Of a DNA stretch of 64,000 bases, positions 45,716 through 56,133 are shown piece after piece (position 1 is the first letter of the stretch; each line of letters starts with the position of its first letter). The DNA comes from Cryptomeria japonica. Taxonomy: Eukaryota > Streptophyta > Pinopsida > Cupressales > Cupressaceae. Below the pieces are notes generated by a model that made no database searches, was not told where the DNA came from, and saw only the letters and a program-made list of their open reading frames with translations. Location of the stretch: contig NW_026729183.1 of assembly GCF_030272615.1 (NCBI RefSeq), forward strand, positions 92,901-156,900, in the 5' to 3' direction. A program made the position numbers and the translations under genes.

Positions 45716-46063
45716 TAGATTTTGATTTTGGGTACCCATCTCAAATGTGCAAATAAGATTAGTGCAAAGCAATGAAACCTTCATTCCTTCAAATTGATGA
45801 AAACTACAACATGTAGTTGCTCACACATTTTCTCAATCATCCCATTACATGTGAATTGCAACATACAATACATACGAAATGCACATAACTGGAAACAAAA
45901 TAAAAAAATCTAGATTTTTTGACAAATTGCTCAATCACCCCATTACTTGTAAATTAGAAAGCCATATTAAAAGATGGCAAAATCCATGTCGAATCAATTT
46001 CTTTATTACATATATTTGCAGTTCTTGTGTGTAACTGTAAATTAGAAAGCCAAAAAATTGTAT

Positions 46064-46690
46064 GACATGTCCTTTTAGAAGTCACTTGAAATAATAAGGA
46101 AAATAAGTTCTTGGTTGTATGCCTGATGCCCTTGATGCTGCAATGGGTACCATGTTCTTGTTAGCTTCAATTGATTCACTCAAACTCAGATCACTTGGCA
46201 TTGGGCTGCAATCTCTGAGGCTGGCATCATAGGTTGGCACCCCTTCAATATAGTTTGAAGGACCAAAAATGGTAAGGTATGGGGAAGTAGGTGAACATTT
46301 ATCCCTTTTGGAAAGTTTGGCAAGATTGTGCTCAAAAGATCATGCATTATGGGATGTCCTTCAGGCAAAGGCATGGATGGACTGGATTCACTATTTAACA
46401 TCCTCTTTCTTGCCAAAATATTCCTCTTCTCCTTGATTGCCCTTTCTTCAAGCTTGTGTTCCATCCTTTGCTTCTCTTGCTATTGTCTTTCATCCTTTTC
46501 CTTCTTCTCTAGTTATTTTTACCTCTCCTTTTCCTTACGTAGAATCACTTTCTCCTTTTTCTCATGTGCCTTCTTTTCCTTTGCCAATAAACTTTCTACC
46601 TTGTTTGCTTTGATCTACTCTTTCTTTATTTCTTTTGTCTCCAAGGCGTCTGTCTTCTTCATCTCCTGCACCATGAAAGCTTCCATGAAC
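46064..46690 (-). pseudogene. Coiled-coil protein pseudogene fragment
   Basis: On the - strand from 46690: MEAFMVQEMKKTDALETKEI, then a long K/E-rich helix (VESLLAKEKKAHEKKEKVIL, MEHKLEERAIKEKRNILARKR), then SSPSMPLPEGHPIMHDLLSTI and LPHTLPFLVLQTILKG. Stops lie at about 46615 (TAG), 46518-46526 and 46483, so it is broken. The upstream end is cut at 46717 by the LTR insertion. A charged coiled coil and a short tail only; I do not recognise the family. Being next to the inverted-repeat element, it could be part of that element's cargo. The + strand 122-codon frame is its mirror. Confidence 0.4.
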
Positions 46691-46717
46691 TCATAAGAAA
46701 TCAACAACTTCCCTTCC

Positions 46718-47511
46718 TGATGCAGGAGCATCCCCGGTTCACAGCAATCTTGCATCAACCAAAAACATTTTCTAAACTATTTTGTTTTTTGTTTGCAGTT
46801 TTAGTTTTCTTTTCTATGTGTCCCATTTTTTGCTCACCGGTTCCTATTGAGTTGGATTCTACTTGAAGACTTGATCACCCTGCTTTCTTTCTAACCGCAT
46901 TGCATTTGGATCACTTTCCAACAAGATATCGTTACTTGTTTCCTTGATATTTTCTTGTTACTAGTTGTTCCTTTGTTACCCATTGCGTAAGACCTATTCT
47001 AGTGATCTATCAGAACCCATTCCAAAGTTTGCAGAGCCTTGGGCATTGATCTCGATGTTGCTTAGCATGTGGCCGACCTTCTACGTTTCATCCTTTAGAT
47101 TTTCTAAAGGAATATCTTGGCGGAGGCCGACCTTGTTCATTTTGCATGTTAGGTCTTGCTCTTCGGTTTTTGATCCTTTTGGGCTGATAGGATCCTTTGG
47201 ATTGATATATATATATATTTGTAAGCATGCTTTATAATGTAATCAATTAGATAATAAAGGAGTATCAGATAGATAGACTATGCCTAGAAGATATATCTTT
47301 CGATTCAAGGTCTCGATGACCTATTCTACCAGGCCTATGTGCTAGTATGTTGTAACCCACTTGTTACCAATTGAATGTAATTAAATTTCATGCAAATAAA
47401 CTATATATTATGCATTGCCTCCATCATATCTATGTATTTCCGTTATGTCTACTCTTACTAACCGGTTTGGACTGATCTCCTCAAGGTCCCTCCTCACTGG
47501 TGACTGCTTCA
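46718..47511 (+). mobile_element. 5' LTR of a second Ty3/gypsy element
   Basis: It starts TGATGCAGGAGCATCCCCGG and ends ...GACTGCTTCA, followed after AG by TGGTATCAAAGTG, a primer-binding site for initiator tRNA-Met. The TG...CA ends and PBS spacing are canonical; length 794 bp. An inverted motif (TGATGCA...TTGCATCA) lies in its first 45 bp. It inserted into the coiled-coil pseudogene. No 3' LTR is present, since the element is truncated near 51045. Confidence 0.75.
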
Positions 47512-47513
47512 AG

Positions 47514-47531
47514 TGGTATCAAAGTGAAGCT
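47514..47531 (+). other. Primer-binding site (tRNA-Met type)
   Basis: TGGTATCAAAGTGAAGCT differs from the usual plant TGGTATCAGAGC at few positions and begins two bases after the LTR end. It would prime minus-strand cDNA synthesis. Confidence 0.75.
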
Positions 47532-47618
47532 CATTCCAAAGGTTGCGTGTCCTGAATCTTGTTGTAGGGTGGTGGATTGCGGATCCAACCTGGAATTGTA
47601 GAGGATTAGCATGGATCA

Positions 47619-48660
47619 ATGGTGCGAAGAGGAACTAGGAATGGTGGAGCGCGTGGGAATGCAAACCCTGTCGTAATGGAGATGTTGTGAGGAATAGCAA
47701 CCCGGTTAGAAGTCGTGGAGACAACCCAAAGAAGAGGCCGACATGTTGAGATGTGAGCGAAGATGAAGGAGAAGAAGCCCCGACTGAACAAGTGAACCTA
47801 CTAGCAATTGATCCGAAGGAGGAAAGGTTTTTAAGGGTTTTGAGTAGGGCGAACACTAAATCCCATTTTACCCCTCTGGAATATTATGGGAAGTTAGATT
47901 CAGATGAATTAATCGATTGGATCTCGGAGATGGAGAAGTATTTTGATTTTCAAAACTCTGCAAAAGAGAGGAAGGTGAAATATGTCTGTACCCAGTTGAA
48001 GGGTCATGCATCTCTTTGGTGGGAGCACTTGCAAGTTGATAGGCAAAAAAGAGGTAAAGAAAAGATTAAGACATGGGATAGGATGATTGCTAAGTTAAAA
48101 TAAAAGTTTGTCCTGGAAAATTATCAAGTAGATTTGTTTTGAAAGTTGCATAATCTGAGATAGAAGGAATCTAGTGTGAAGGAGTACACCGAAGCATTTT
48201 ACGAATTGAACATTAGATCCAGACATGTTGATGATGAAATTGAACAAATTAAAAGATATTTGAATGAATTGCAGATGGCTATACAAGATGAACTCAATAT
48301 GATCAAATTAGAGAGTGTTTAAGAGGGTTACCATTATGTAATAAAGGCTGAAGAAAAATTGAATAAAAGGCATGAGCAGAGACAGAGAGGTAGAGGTGGA
48401 AGGTTTACCAGAGGAAAATTTCAAGGAGGAAGAGGAACTAGTACAGATCAGAACAAGGACAAGGAAGTGAGAAAAGAAGGTAATTCATAACGGAAGGATG
48501 ATAGAAATTTCTACCGGAGGAGAGAGCCGGATGGTTACCAGAATGAGAACTTTGGAAGACAAGACAAAAGGACATTCAAAGGAACCTATTTTAAATGTGG
48601 AGGAGAAGGACACCGTGCATTTGAATGTAAGAAGTCAAAGGCTACCAGAAGAGAGGTAGT
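47619..48660 (+). pseudogene. Second gypsy gag (broken)
   Basis: Gag from ATG 47619 (MVRRGTRNGGARGNANPVV), shifting frame before 47753. The capsid core reads FTPLEYYGKLDSDELIDWISEMEKYFDF, KVKYVCTQLKGHASLWWEHL, VKEYTEAFYELNIR, the retrotransposon-gag pattern. A basic RG-rich stretch (RQRGRGGRFTRGKFQGGRG) precedes the zinc knuckle YFKCGGEGHRAFECKK near 48590-48635, in which the first Cys is replaced by Tyr. Stops near 48103, 48138, 48319 and 48489. It lies about 100 bp after the PBS. Confidence 0.85.
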
Positions 48661-49130
48661 GGTGGAAGAGAATCCCACGGGATCAGACAATAAACTAGAA
48701 AATGGAGAGTTACTGATGATGAGGAGATATTTGTGTCATACCGGAGGAGATAAAGAACCCTTGCAGAGGAAGAATCTGTTAAAGACTAGATGTAAGGTAT
48801 TTGGTAAGTGTTGTAAAGTTATTATTGATAGTGGTAGTTCAGATAATCTTATTTCAGAAGAGATGATGAATAAGTTGAAATTGGAGAGATTGAAACACCC
48901 TAAGCCTTACTAAATAGCATGGATTCAGGATGAACATAAGTTGTTAGTAAGTGAACAGTGTTTAGTAAAATTGAAAATTGGGAATTATCATGATGAAATT
49001 TTGTGTGATATTATGCCTATGGACATTTGTCATCTTTTGTTAGGAAGACCTTGGTAGTTTGATAGACAGGCAGTACATGATGGGAGGAAGAATACATACA
49101 CTATTGTGGCCAATGGGATGAACAAAACCT
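48661..49130 (+). pseudogene. Second gypsy protease domain
   Basis: Retropepsin-like domain. IIDSGSSDNLISEEMMNKL carries the catalytic D-S-G at 48826-48834 (intact). ILCDIMPMDICHLLLGRPW near 49000-49055 is the typical C-terminal motif, followed by FDRQAVHDGRKNTYTI. Stops at 48911 (TAA) and 49056 (TAG). The PMDICHLLLGRPW form is that of plant chromovirus-type gypsy elements; the lineage is inferred. Confidence 0.8.
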
Positions 49131-49259
49131 TGCTGGCTTTGGAGAAACCTTTGAAGAATGAAGTCTGTACAAATACCCAAATCTGTCTAGTAGAGGGAAG
49201 GAAATTTATGGATGGACTAAGACATGAGAATGTGTGTTTTGCCTTAATTCGTAAGAAGA

Positions 49260-50225
49260 CTGAGAGACTGGAACCCAAAGGAGAACACCTGGTAGAAATA
49301 AGAGATTTGCTGACAGAGTATGGGGACATCATTTCAGATAATGTGGCTGATGGATTACCATATGTTAGAAGTATTAGTCATTGCATGGACTTAGTTCCCG
49401 GAGCTAGCTTGCCTAACAAAGCTGCACACCGGTTAACACTGGCAGAGAATGAAGAACTGAATAGACAAGTGTAGGAGCTATTAAAGAAAGGTTTGATCAG
49501 GGAAAGTTCGATCCCTTATGCAGTACCAACAGTATTAGCACTTAAGAAGAATGAAGAATGGAGGATGTGTACTGATTCAAAAGAAATAAACAAGATCACA
49601 GTGAAATACCTATTTCCCTTACCTAGGATGGATGACATAATGGACTATTTGAGTGGAGTAAAGTACTTTACAAAGATAGTTTTAAAGAGTGGATATGATC
49701 AGATTAGGATTAGAGAAGGTGATGAATGGAAGACAATAGTTAACACAAATGAAGGATTATATGAATGGCTGGTGATGCCTTTTGGATTGACTAATGCACC
49801 GAGTACTTTCATGACGCTGATGAATGAGGTTTTGAAGAAATTCTTGAGTAATTTTGTTATTGTGCATTTGGATGACATTTTGATTTTCAGTAAGATAAAA
49901 GAGGAGCATTTGTTGCAGTTAAGACAAGTTTTGCAGAGGTTGAGAGAAGAAAAGTTACTGATCAATATCAAGAAGTGGACTTTCATGAAGGATGAGCTAG
50001 TCTATTTAGGATTTGTGATATTTGTTGATGGTTTGAAGATGGACCCCGAGAAGGTGAAAGCAATTGTTGAGTGGCCTACAATAGAAAGCATTGGAGAGGT
50101 AAGATCATTTCATGGATTGGCTAGTTTTTACCGGAAGTTTATTAGAAATTTCAGTTCAGTTTGTAACCATATGACTGAGACCATGAGGGGAGATTGGAAG
50201 GAATTCAAGTGGACCACTAGAGAAA
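49260..50225 (+). pseudogene. Second gypsy reverse transcriptase
   Basis: It reads [103 protein letters not shown], the catalytic box as HLDD at 49865-49876 (Y replaced by H), and [20 protein letters not shown]. The main frame is open from 49493 to 50401 (302 codons), so decay is mild, but YLDD to HLDD and the TAG at 49472 point to an inactive copy. Confidence 0.9.
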
Positions 50226-50660
50226 ACAAAAGTTTTGAGTTGTTGAAACAAAAAGTGACTGAGCAACCTGTGTTGGCATTACCGGATTTCAATAAGGTAT
50301 TTCAAGTGGATTGTGATGCAAGTGGAATAGCAATAGGAGCTATTTTGAGTCAAGAAGGGAGAGCAATAGCCTATTTCAATGAGAAATTGAATGATGTCTA
50401 GAAGAGATGTTCAATATATGATTAGGAATTTTATGCCATAATACAAGCCTTGAAGAAATGGAGACATTAATTGTTGCCTTAGGAGTTTGTGTTGTATATA
50501 GATCATCAAGCTTTGTAATATTTGAACAGTCAGAGTAAGTTGAATAAAAAACATATGAGATGGGTAGAGTTCTTGCAGAGTTACACCTTTGTGTTGAAAC
50601 ATAGAAGTGAGAAATATAACAAAGTTGTTGATGCATTGAGTAGGAGAAGGAATTTGCTGG
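50226..50660 (+). pseudogene. Second gypsy RNase H
   Basis: Single RNase H following [45 protein letters not shown], then broken ...EFYAIIQALKKWRH...LYIDHQAL, NKKHMRWVEFLQSYTFVLKHRSEKYNKVVDALSRR. In-frame stops at about 50399, 50423, 50468, 50480 and 50516. Unlike the first gypsy element, no second RNase H follows. Confidence 0.85.
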
Positions 50661-51045
50661 CAGAGATGAGAATGATAGTATTAGGCTTTGAAGATTTGAA
50701 GACCTTGTATGACAAAGAACCAGATTTTGCAGAACCTTGGAAAGCATGTAGAGAACCGGTTATGGTTGATATGAGAAAATGGTTGGATTACTTCATTCAG
50801 GATGGGATGTTATTTAAGGGAGTTTAGTTGTGAATACCTAAAAGTTCCATGAGAGAAAACCTAATAAAAGAGAAACATAGTGGAGCTTTAGCTGGAAATT
50901 TTGGCATTGATAAAATAGTTGTATTGGTGAGTGGGCAGTATTTTTGGCCCTAGATTCATAAGGATGTTAAGGGATATGTGCAGAGTTGTAGAGTTTGTCA
51001 AGTTGCAAAAGGTAGTAGTCAGAATGTGGAGCCAAAACTTCCCAA
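50661..51045 (+). pseudogene. Second gypsy integrase, N-terminal part only
   Basis: The linker MRMIVLGFEDLKTLYDKEPDF leads to the zinc-binding region: KEKHSGALAGNFGIDKIV, QYFWP, HKDVKGYVQSCRVCQVAKG. The sequence leaves the family pattern at about 51045 (KLPNT...), before the DDE core, so the integrase core, C-terminus and 3' LTR are lost. Stops at 50826, 50832 and 50952. Confidence 0.8.
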
Positions 51046-51404
51046 TACCAATAATAGTAAAAGTTGTGTTACTAGCTTTGTTCACAAATAAAGATTCATT
51101 TTTGTTGGGTAAGTGTAACCTTGTTTATTCTTATCATTGAAGTCTACTCTGCCCTTAGTTGTTTTGGTCATAACTTTTTGCATGTGGGTACTACGAGTTA
51201 AGAATCTATTATAAGTAACCTTAGTATAGGTTAACTGTTTGCCATGAGGGTTAGTTTTTTTTCTGTTTATCAATGGTTTCTTTGTTTAGATGTATATTCA
51301 AATTTGTTGAATGATGGCACTTTCTCTTACAAAGGCATAATCACTCATTTAGTTATTTGATTAAGTTGATCATCCACTCAGGTTTGGGTTTGGTGATCAT
51401 ACTG
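51046..51404. other. Spacer after truncated gypsy
   Basis: No gene seen. A 24-bp segment at 51042-51065 (CCAATACCAATAATAGTAAA...) recurs at 51905-51928 with one mismatch, so the interval between them may be an insertion or part of a rearrangement that removed the gypsy 3' half. Confidence 0.45.
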
Positions 51405-51621
51405 GGAATGGCTTAAACCACACACACTAAGCTTACACTTCTAGGCTTAAAAGTGCTAAATACTCAAAGTTGACTAACATTTTCTAGACTTAATAGGTTC
51501 CTTAATGTGTGTGGTCACACTAAGAATACACTTCTAGGCTTAAAAGTGTTAAAACACATAGAGTTAACTAACATTCTCTAGGCTTTATATATTGCTTAGT
51601 GTGTGTGGTTTAAGACTGCCC
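51405..51621. mobile_element. Palindromic MITE, Mutator-like, dimeric
   Basis: Terminal inverted repeats: CTTAAACCACACACACTAAG (from 51412) and its exact inverse (ending 51614), inside imperfect tips (GGAATGG and GGGCAGT). An exact 9-bp target duplication ATCATACTG lies at 51396-51404 and 51622-51630. The body is two head-to-tail units of about 95 bp, each running from CACACTAAG, via ACACTTCTAGGCTTAAAAGTG and TAACATT, to CTTARTGTGTGTGGT. A 9-bp duplication is typical of the Mutator superfamily. No coding capacity. Confidence 0.8.
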
Positions 51622-51630
51622 ATCATACTG

Positions 51631-51984
51631 CAGTTTGATTGCCATTATTTGTTAAAATGAAGTTACAAAGCAGTTATGATAACAGTTTTGAATCAGTGCA
51701 AAATTCCAAGAACATTATATATGTTACATTGAATTCATTCTTGAGAAGTGTGAGCAAAAAATAAATATTATTCTTAGATTGTAAAAATAATTTCATTGAT
51801 TCATATTTTTGTACTTGAAAGTTTGATTGATAGCACATTCACTACTCTATAAAATTGATCAATTTTAAAAGTATCTCATATTATTGTCTATCAAACTTTT
51901 GTATCCAACACCAATAATAGTAAAAGTTTTCAATCACTAAATCAAGTCAAATTATATAGAGAGACTTTTCTAGTTTTCCCCTTA
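51631..51984. other. AT-rich spacer
   Basis: No gene or element seen. It contains the second copy of the 24-bp direct repeat at 51905-51928. Confidence 0.5.
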
Positions 51985-52330
51985 TAACTGATGATACATT
52001 AATTTGTATGCATGTGGAATAATATAAAGAGACTTTTCTAATCATGAAATGTGAATATAGAAGTTGTCGTGTTCTTACGAAACAGTCGTTTTCATGCGTT
52101 AGAAAAGAGTGAAATTATGAAACCTTTTCCACGCTCCTGCGATATCGAACATCTTTCCGCTCCCTCAGTGCACATCCATCCACCTCATAATCAATACAAA
52201 ATGTCTTTGTCTTCTTTGAATTATTTTCACAATACTTTTCTATACGTTTGAATAAGGCAGCTTACTTTTCTAAAGCTACGAAGTCGCCATAGAAGTTGGC
52301 GTGTTGTTGCGGAATAGCCGTCAGTCATGC
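51985..52330. repeat. Dispersed repeat, copy 2 (first copy 22847-23105)
   Basis: It shares with copy 1 the blocks GATACATTAATTTGTATG, GAAATGTGAATATAGAAGTTG, AGAAAAGAGTGAAATTATGA, CACGCTCCTGCGAT and TTGAATTATTTTCACAA. Extra segments here include TCAGTGCACATCCATCC. Near 52290 there is GAAGTTGGCGTGTTGTTGCGG, which resembles 60112-60132 upstream of the receptor-like protein gene. Not coding. Confidence 0.65.
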
Positions 52331-52398
52331 CTCACTAAAGACTTGGAAGAAGTAGGTGTGAAAGTTTGACCCGACTTGTTAAACCCTTTACACACCTA

Positions 52399-52503
52399 CG
52401 AGACCCAGGATCATACTAGACAGCTCTAGATAACGAGACCCAGGATCATACTAGACAGCTCTAGATAACGAGACCCAGGATCATACTAGACAGTTCTAGA
52501 TAA
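52399..52503. repeat. 35-bp tandem repeat, 3 copies
   Basis: CGAGACCCAGGATCATACTA plus GACAGCTCTAGATAA, repeated at 52399, 52434 and 52469. The third has one C-to-T change. Near identity implies a recent expansion. It is followed by AGTAGAAAATATCA, which also occurs near 23328. Confidence 0.9.
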
Positions 52504-54255
52504 AGTAGAAAATATCACGCCACTTGAAACAGTAGTTTGGTTGGCAATAAACATTGAAAGATGTTTTAGCGTAGAGATGATAAGATAGGGTATGACCCCT
52601 CTCAGAGGTCGGTGAGAACATGTAGTGCTACCATGAAAGTTCATCTTCATTTACTTATAAATCCATGCTAACCTTTCGCAATTTAAACAAATTCATTAGA
52701 ATATAGACATAAAAAGAGAATTAGAGCATAAAAATGTAGGAATTCAATATTAGATTATTATAAAGGTGAAGCCAAAAAATGTAAATTAGTTTAGTGTCTA
52801 CCATAGTGTATAGCCTAGCATGTAGAGTTACAAATACTATGAGATTTAGAAAATGTATTCATGGTGTGATTTATGGAAGAAATTTTGAAAATTATGGATT
52901 TGGACCCATGTTTATCACATGATGTATGCAAGTATGAATTGTCATCCAAAAGGTTAATATCTATGGATTAACTTGTAGACTAATATGGTTAAATGAAGAC
53001 TTCCTATTGGATTCCATGATTAATTAATGCATAAAAAATATTTTCTATACCAAAATGATACATGTAGGAACATATAATTGTGTCGCTTCTATTATGCAAG
53101 TGCAATGGGTAGGAAGTGTATTGACTCATTTTAGATGTCAAGCCTTAATATAATGTGGCAAGAGTTCATTCGTCCTATTAATTTTGAACCAACGCTATAA
53201 GGAGATTGATTTTGGTTTCCCTCAATTTTGTAACCAAAATTCATTTCGTAGTATTTTTCTTGCAAATTTTGCCATTGGTTTTTCTTGGTTTTTTTTTATA
53301 CGTGTGCAAAGCTCCGTATGTGCCATCGGATGCCACCGCCAAATTAGTAGCTACACTATTATTAGGAAGCTCCCCAAAATTGAGTTGATAGCTGATATAG
53401 TGGGGAGAATATAACTGGAAGAGAAAGGTTAAAGGTATATTTATAAATTAATATGGTGAGGTTTTGCCATACTGAGTATATTAAATTATATATAGCTAGT
53501 GCTAAACGTTTGGTTTGACCCCCATCAATGATATTTTTTTTAATTGCCACTTTTAAAAGTGTTTAAGAAATTTAGGTGATACTTTTTAACGTCTAAGTCA
53601 TAAATTAAATTTATTAGATTTTGAGTCTATATTATTGATTGTAATATATTGTTGGGTTCAATTGTGCAAGAATTTTTTTTTATTGTAATATATTGTAATA
53701 CATCAACAATTCACCACGCTCATAGAACAACTATTTGAAACAAACCATTAGAATACCCTAAAAAATACTAATAAAGAATTATATATTATACTTAAATTTT
53801 ATATTTTAACAAAAAGATTTAAAGTACCAACTTACATATCCTTGTTATCATTTAATAGACAATATTTAAAAAAATATTATGACTTTCCATTTTTCTAGAT
53901 TTAAAATAATTCAAAACAAATAGATTCTTTCAAAAGAAACTATGCAAACCACATATAAAATTACACTCTATATCTTATTAACTTATATAATCTATCAATG
54001 TAATCCTTGTAAAAAAAATAAAAATGTCAAAATTCTAGGTCCCTTCCTCCTTTAGTGTGGCAAAGATAAAGATCTCCCCCAGTTTCTAAAAACGAATCAA
54101 GTCTTGATCCTTCTATTGTTTTGATTAATGAGACACAAAGGTCAAGATCCGCCCAACTTCTGCAAAAGAATCAAGTTTTGTATCTTTCTATTTTTCTTGC
54201 TAACCACTTTGAAGATTTGCCACAAGAGGGGAACCTTTCAAACTCCTCTTAATCA
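52504..54255. other. Gene-free AT-rich interval
   Basis: About 1.75 kb without supported genes. Short frames at 53184-53414 and 53206-53388 overlap each other and have no recognisable protein. No repeat structure seen. Confidence 0.5.
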
Positions 54256-56133
54256 TGAAATATAAAATTCTCTGATGGAATATTATCCATAAGTGGAAAT
54301 TTTATGTGAGTTTACTTCAAGAAGTCAAGCTCAACTCCAGAAACTTGGCATGTGTGGAAGAGTTTGACAAGTGGTTGAATTTTTGTAATTCTATTGGGGT
54401 AGATGATCCAATTCATTACAAGTATACTAGTCATGCCCAAAACTGGTTCACACGGTCAAATTGTAGAATTAAAAATGAGAGTAAGTTTAGTAGGTTGGAT
54501 AGGTTCTATGTATCACCCAACTTCTAGCCTATTCAAGAGCCTTTGGGCATTTTGGTTAGAGTTGACTATTCTACTACTCTTTTAGATCATTTTCCCATCC
54601 TATGCTCTATTTTTGGGTCTATTTTTGGCAGTAAGGAAGCCCATTTACCTGACAAGCTTAACATTTCCCATTTAAAAAATTATTCATGTCTTGCTACGCT
54701 TGATGGCATTTGGAACTCCTTACCTAAGCCCCAAGAAGGAGAATTTTATAGAGATTGGTTGCATCATTCTATTTCTCAATGTCTTGAGTTCCTTCAAGCA
54801 TTTGGAAGAAGGTTATCTTGGCAAAGAAAATATAAGAAGAAATCCCTTCATGGAAAATCAAAACACTCTAGAAAACCACTTCTTTCCAATCCAAATAATA
54901 CTAGTTGTTAGACCTCTTTATCTTCTATTGAAGTTCAACTCCACAAAATTGACATGTATAGCAATCAAGGAGCTAGAATAAGATACAAATTACATAAAAT
55001 TAAAGAAAGTGTTGGGGTAAATTATGTCTCATAATTAAACTTTACTTATGTTGACCTAGGATAATGCATCTCATTGTAGTTTGGATATGAGACACTTAGG
55101 GAAGTGTGCACATAGGGAAGTTACATGTAGGAGAAATTCCACCTTTCGTGGTCTTATTTTGTTGTTACATTCCACCTTTAGTGGGTGATCCACCACTTGT
55201 GGAGTATTTTATTATTTCTCCTACGTACCCTTACCTACCCTTGTTTCTCATTGGGCCACATGTCATGTTCGTGTGCTCACATATCCATATGGCCTTGCCT
55301 TATAAGCAGGCTCATCTTCTTTGCATTGGTTAATCCAATTTATCATATTTTGCATCTTGATGAGAATATAATTTATTCTAATCAATTTATTGTATCTCTT
55401 TTGTGCTATTCATTGTGCTCTAGATCTTGGCTATATTTGACAAATTCTTATAGAAGGTAATCAAGGTTCTAATTATTTCTTCCAATTTTTAAACTACAAA
55501 CATCAAAAGGAGTACTTTGGAGCAATACATAATGAGTCTGGTCACATTTATACAAAACTAGATGAGATGAAGACTTTTTTAAAGAATTTCTATCAGAATT
55601 GTTTTTTGTGAAGACCCAAATTGGCTTGATTATTAGCTTATCGTGGAAGAATATATTCAAGATATCATCCCCAAAAAGGTGGATTCTAAGTACAGTCGAT
55701 TTATTGATCATGAGTTATTTATTGAAGATCTTGAATACGTTGTCTTCTCAATACCCCTTTACAAAAGTCCTAGTTTTGATGGGCTCTTTGTTGAATTCTA
55801 TCAAATGATGTGGCTATACATTAAGGGGACTTTTATTTTTTATACATGGAGGCTTTGGAGCAAGGTTATTTAGGGCTTATTATTAATAAAGGTTTAATTA
55901 AGTTCCTCCTAGAAGGGAGAAATGAAGACTCTATCTCTGGTTGGCGTCTAATTAATTTGCTTAACACCTCTTATAAAATCATTGCTAAAGCATTAATGTT
56001 ACACATAAAATCATTGGAGAAAGGTATAATTAGATCGAAACAAACAGGTTTCCTTCATGGTAGGTTCATCCTCAATAATATAATGTTGGCATGGAATACC
56101 ACCTTGGAAAAGCATCTTAACATGTTTGAATAG
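54256..56133 (+). mobile_element. LINE fragment (endonuclease and RT), truncated both sides
   Basis: Endonuclease: WNI near 54285, then an internal deletion to LLQEVKL, EEFDKWLNFCNSIGVDDPI, and RLDRFYVSPNF. Linker: QGARIRYKLHKIKES, interrupted at 55009 by a solo LTR and continuing at 55453 as EGNQGSNYFFQFLNYKHQKEY, IHNESGHIYTKLDEMKTFLKNFYQN. RT: SRFIDHELFIEDLEYVVFSIPLYKSPSFDGLFVEFYQMMW, then WRLINLLNTSYKIIAKAL and IRSKQTGFLHGRFILNNIMLAWNTTLEK. It stops at 56133 before the catalytic motif; the 3' half is absent. Dead. Confidence 0.8.
55010..55452 (+). mobile_element. Solo LTR inside the LINE fragment
   Basis: A 443-bp insertion starting TGTTGGGGTAAATTATG and ending ATTCTTATA (probably a decayed TACA), flanked by GAAAG (55005-55009) and GAAGG (55453-55457), a 5-bp duplication with one transition. 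The LINE protein reads through cleanly when it is removed. A TATA-like TATAAGCAGG at 55301 could be its promoter. No internal region, so it is an LTR left after recombination. Orientation is taken from the TATA; the copia type is a guess. Confidence 0.6.

Noticed and set aside
46328-46696. 122-codon + strand ORF rich in S and F
   Set aside because: Exact mirror of the K/E-rich coiled coil on the - strand, which is the more protein-like reading.
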